This document shows, piece after piece, positions 5,439 to 6,253 of a stretch of DNA of 6,253 nt (its first letter is position 1; every line of letters starts with the position of its first letter). The translations under genes and the position numbers were made by a program. Origin of the DNA: an uncultured Anaerolineaceae bacterium. Its GTDB lineage: Bacteria; Chloroflexota; Anaerolineae; Anaerolineales; Anaerolineaceae. The stretch covers positions 1-6,253 of the forward strand of contig CALDSL010000409.1 of assembly GCA_937920255.1 (NCBI GenBank), read 5' to 3'. Under the pieces are notes generated by a model that searched no databases, had not been told where the DNA came from, and saw nothing but the letters and a program-made list of their open reading frames with translations.

Positions 5439-6253
5439 CGCTCACCTCCGCTGGTTACGCCCAGGCTCGCGGCGATCAGGTTTTCTTTGGTAAGCGTCGC
5501 GCCGGCCAGCTCGCTCACAATTTCGCCGTCGTGCATCACCAGCACGCGGTCGCACAGGCCGGTAAGCTCTTCATCATCGCTGCTGTGGAACAGGATGGTC
5601 TTGCCCTGCCGGGCCAGTTCGGTCAGCAAGGCGTAAAACTCGGCCTTGGTGCCCACGTCCACGCCTTTGGTGGGGTCGTCCAGCAGCAGCAGCGCCGGGG
5701 AGCGCATCAGCCACTTGCCGATGACCACTTTTTGGGCGTTGCCGCCCGAAAGACTGCTGACGGGGGTATCCAGGCCTGAATACACCAGGTTGAGGCTTTC
5801 CGCGGTCCTGGCGGCATCAGCGCGCGCCTGGCGCATGCGCAGCGGCGCGCCGTACTTGCGCCACGACGGCAGCAAGAAGTTATCTAAAATCGAGCGGATA
5901 TACAGCAACCCTTCGCGCGCGCGGTCGCCGGGCACCAGCGCAAAGCCGTGCCGCATGGCCTGGCGCGGATGGGCAAAATGCACCGGCTTGCCCTGAAAAC
6001 GCACTTCGCCTTGATAACGAATATCGCCAAACAGCGAGAGCAGGATGTCGCGCTGGCCCTGGCCCTGCAAACCGCCCAGGCCCACCAGCTCGCCCTCGCG
6101 CACGTCAAAGTTCACGCCGTGCACCACGCTGGTGCGCAGATCGCGCACTTCCAGCGCCACCGGGCTTTCACTGGCTTTACGCTCGGTACTGCGCTTGAAG
6201 CCCTCGGCGGTCTGTTTTTCGATCATCAACCGCACCAGCTCCTGGCCGGTGAT
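5435..6253 (-). CDS. Sugar ABC transporter ATP-binding protein, RbsA-like, C-terminal half (cut by window edge)
   Basis: The reading frame stays open to the right edge, so 272 residues of a roughly 500-aa double-domain ATPase are visible. The frame enters at ITGQELVRLMIEKQ, the linker that ends the first nucleotide-binding domain. The second domain starts near visible residue 33. It shows GLQGQGQRD (61-69), a degenerate Walker A without the P-loop lysine, as is usual for the second domain of RbsA-type ATPases. VPGDRAREGL lies at 107-116, the ABC signature LSGGNAQKVV at 168-177, and Walker B LLLLDDPTKGVDVG at 188-201. In Walker B, Asp193 stands where a Glu normally does. SSDDEEL (224-230) lies in the H-loop region. 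The protein would sit on the cytoplasmic face and drive the two permeases encoded next, with which it overlaps by 4 bp. The first domain and true start are outside the window. Substrate is unknown; ribose, AI-2, rhamnose, xylitol and others use this family. Confidence 0.95.
   Translation of the reverse strand: MTGQELVRLMIEKQTAEGFKRSTERKASESPVALEVRDLRTSVVHGVNFDVREGELVGLGGLQGQGQRDILLSLFGDIRYQGEVRFQGKPVHFAHPRQAMRHGFALVPGDRAREGLLYIRSILDNFLLPSWRKYGAPLRMRQARADAARTAESLNLVYSGLDTPVSSLSGGNAQKVVIGKWLMRSPALLLLDDPTKGVDVGTKAEFYALLTELARQGKTILFHSSDDEELTGLCDRVLVMHDGEIVSELAGATLTKENLIAASLGVTSGGER

Noticed and set aside
4590..5636. Plus-strand open frames of 348 codons and (3862-4788) 308 codons opposite the permeases
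   Set aside because: Composition is dominated by His, Gln, Asp and Gly, as expected for the complement of hydrophobic GC-rich codons. They have no motif and conflict with well-supported permease genes.

Overview
The window carries seven genes, all on the minus strand and so read right to left. They form one sugar uptake and catabolism locus. Base composition is GC-rich, every gene has a clear Shine-Dalgarno site, and palindromic intergenic repeats are present. This fits a free-living heterotrophic bacterium. A member of Chloroflexota (Anaerolineae-like) is my guess from gene style and repeat type, but nothing in the window proves it.

In transcription order, the right part (6253 down to 3514) is a ribose-type (CUT2) ABC importer. 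It consists of the C-terminal half of a double-domain ATPase cut by the window edge, then two different RbsC-like permeases. The three genes overlap by 4 bp at each junction (ATGA), so they are probably translationally coupled and made in fixed proportion. The periplasmic or lipoprotein sugar-binding protein is not in the window and may lie beyond the right edge.

The left part (3495 down to 1) is catabolic: a Gfo/Idh/MocA-family NAD(P)-dependent oxidoreductase (360 aa), a deoxyribose-phosphate aldolase (DeoC, 247 aa, catalytic residues intact), a second and divergent Gfo/Idh/MocA oxidoreductase (390 aa), and the first 85 complete codons of a TIM-barrel sugar phosphate isomerase/epimerase-like protein. 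The likely plan is import of a sugar or polyol, oxidation and/or isomerisation of it, and retro-aldol cleavage. The substrate cannot be read from the sequence.

Only two gaps between genes exceed 100 bp (258-363 and 2293-2412), and each holds a palindromic element. One is a 25-bp inverted repeat. The other is a composite of two hairpins around a 10-bp perfect palindrome. Neither looks like a canonical intrinsic terminator. No RNA genes, CRISPR arrays, transposases or phage genes were seen. I found no convincing novel system; the less ordinary points are the enzyme combination, the repeats, and a few altered motif residues in the ATPase.
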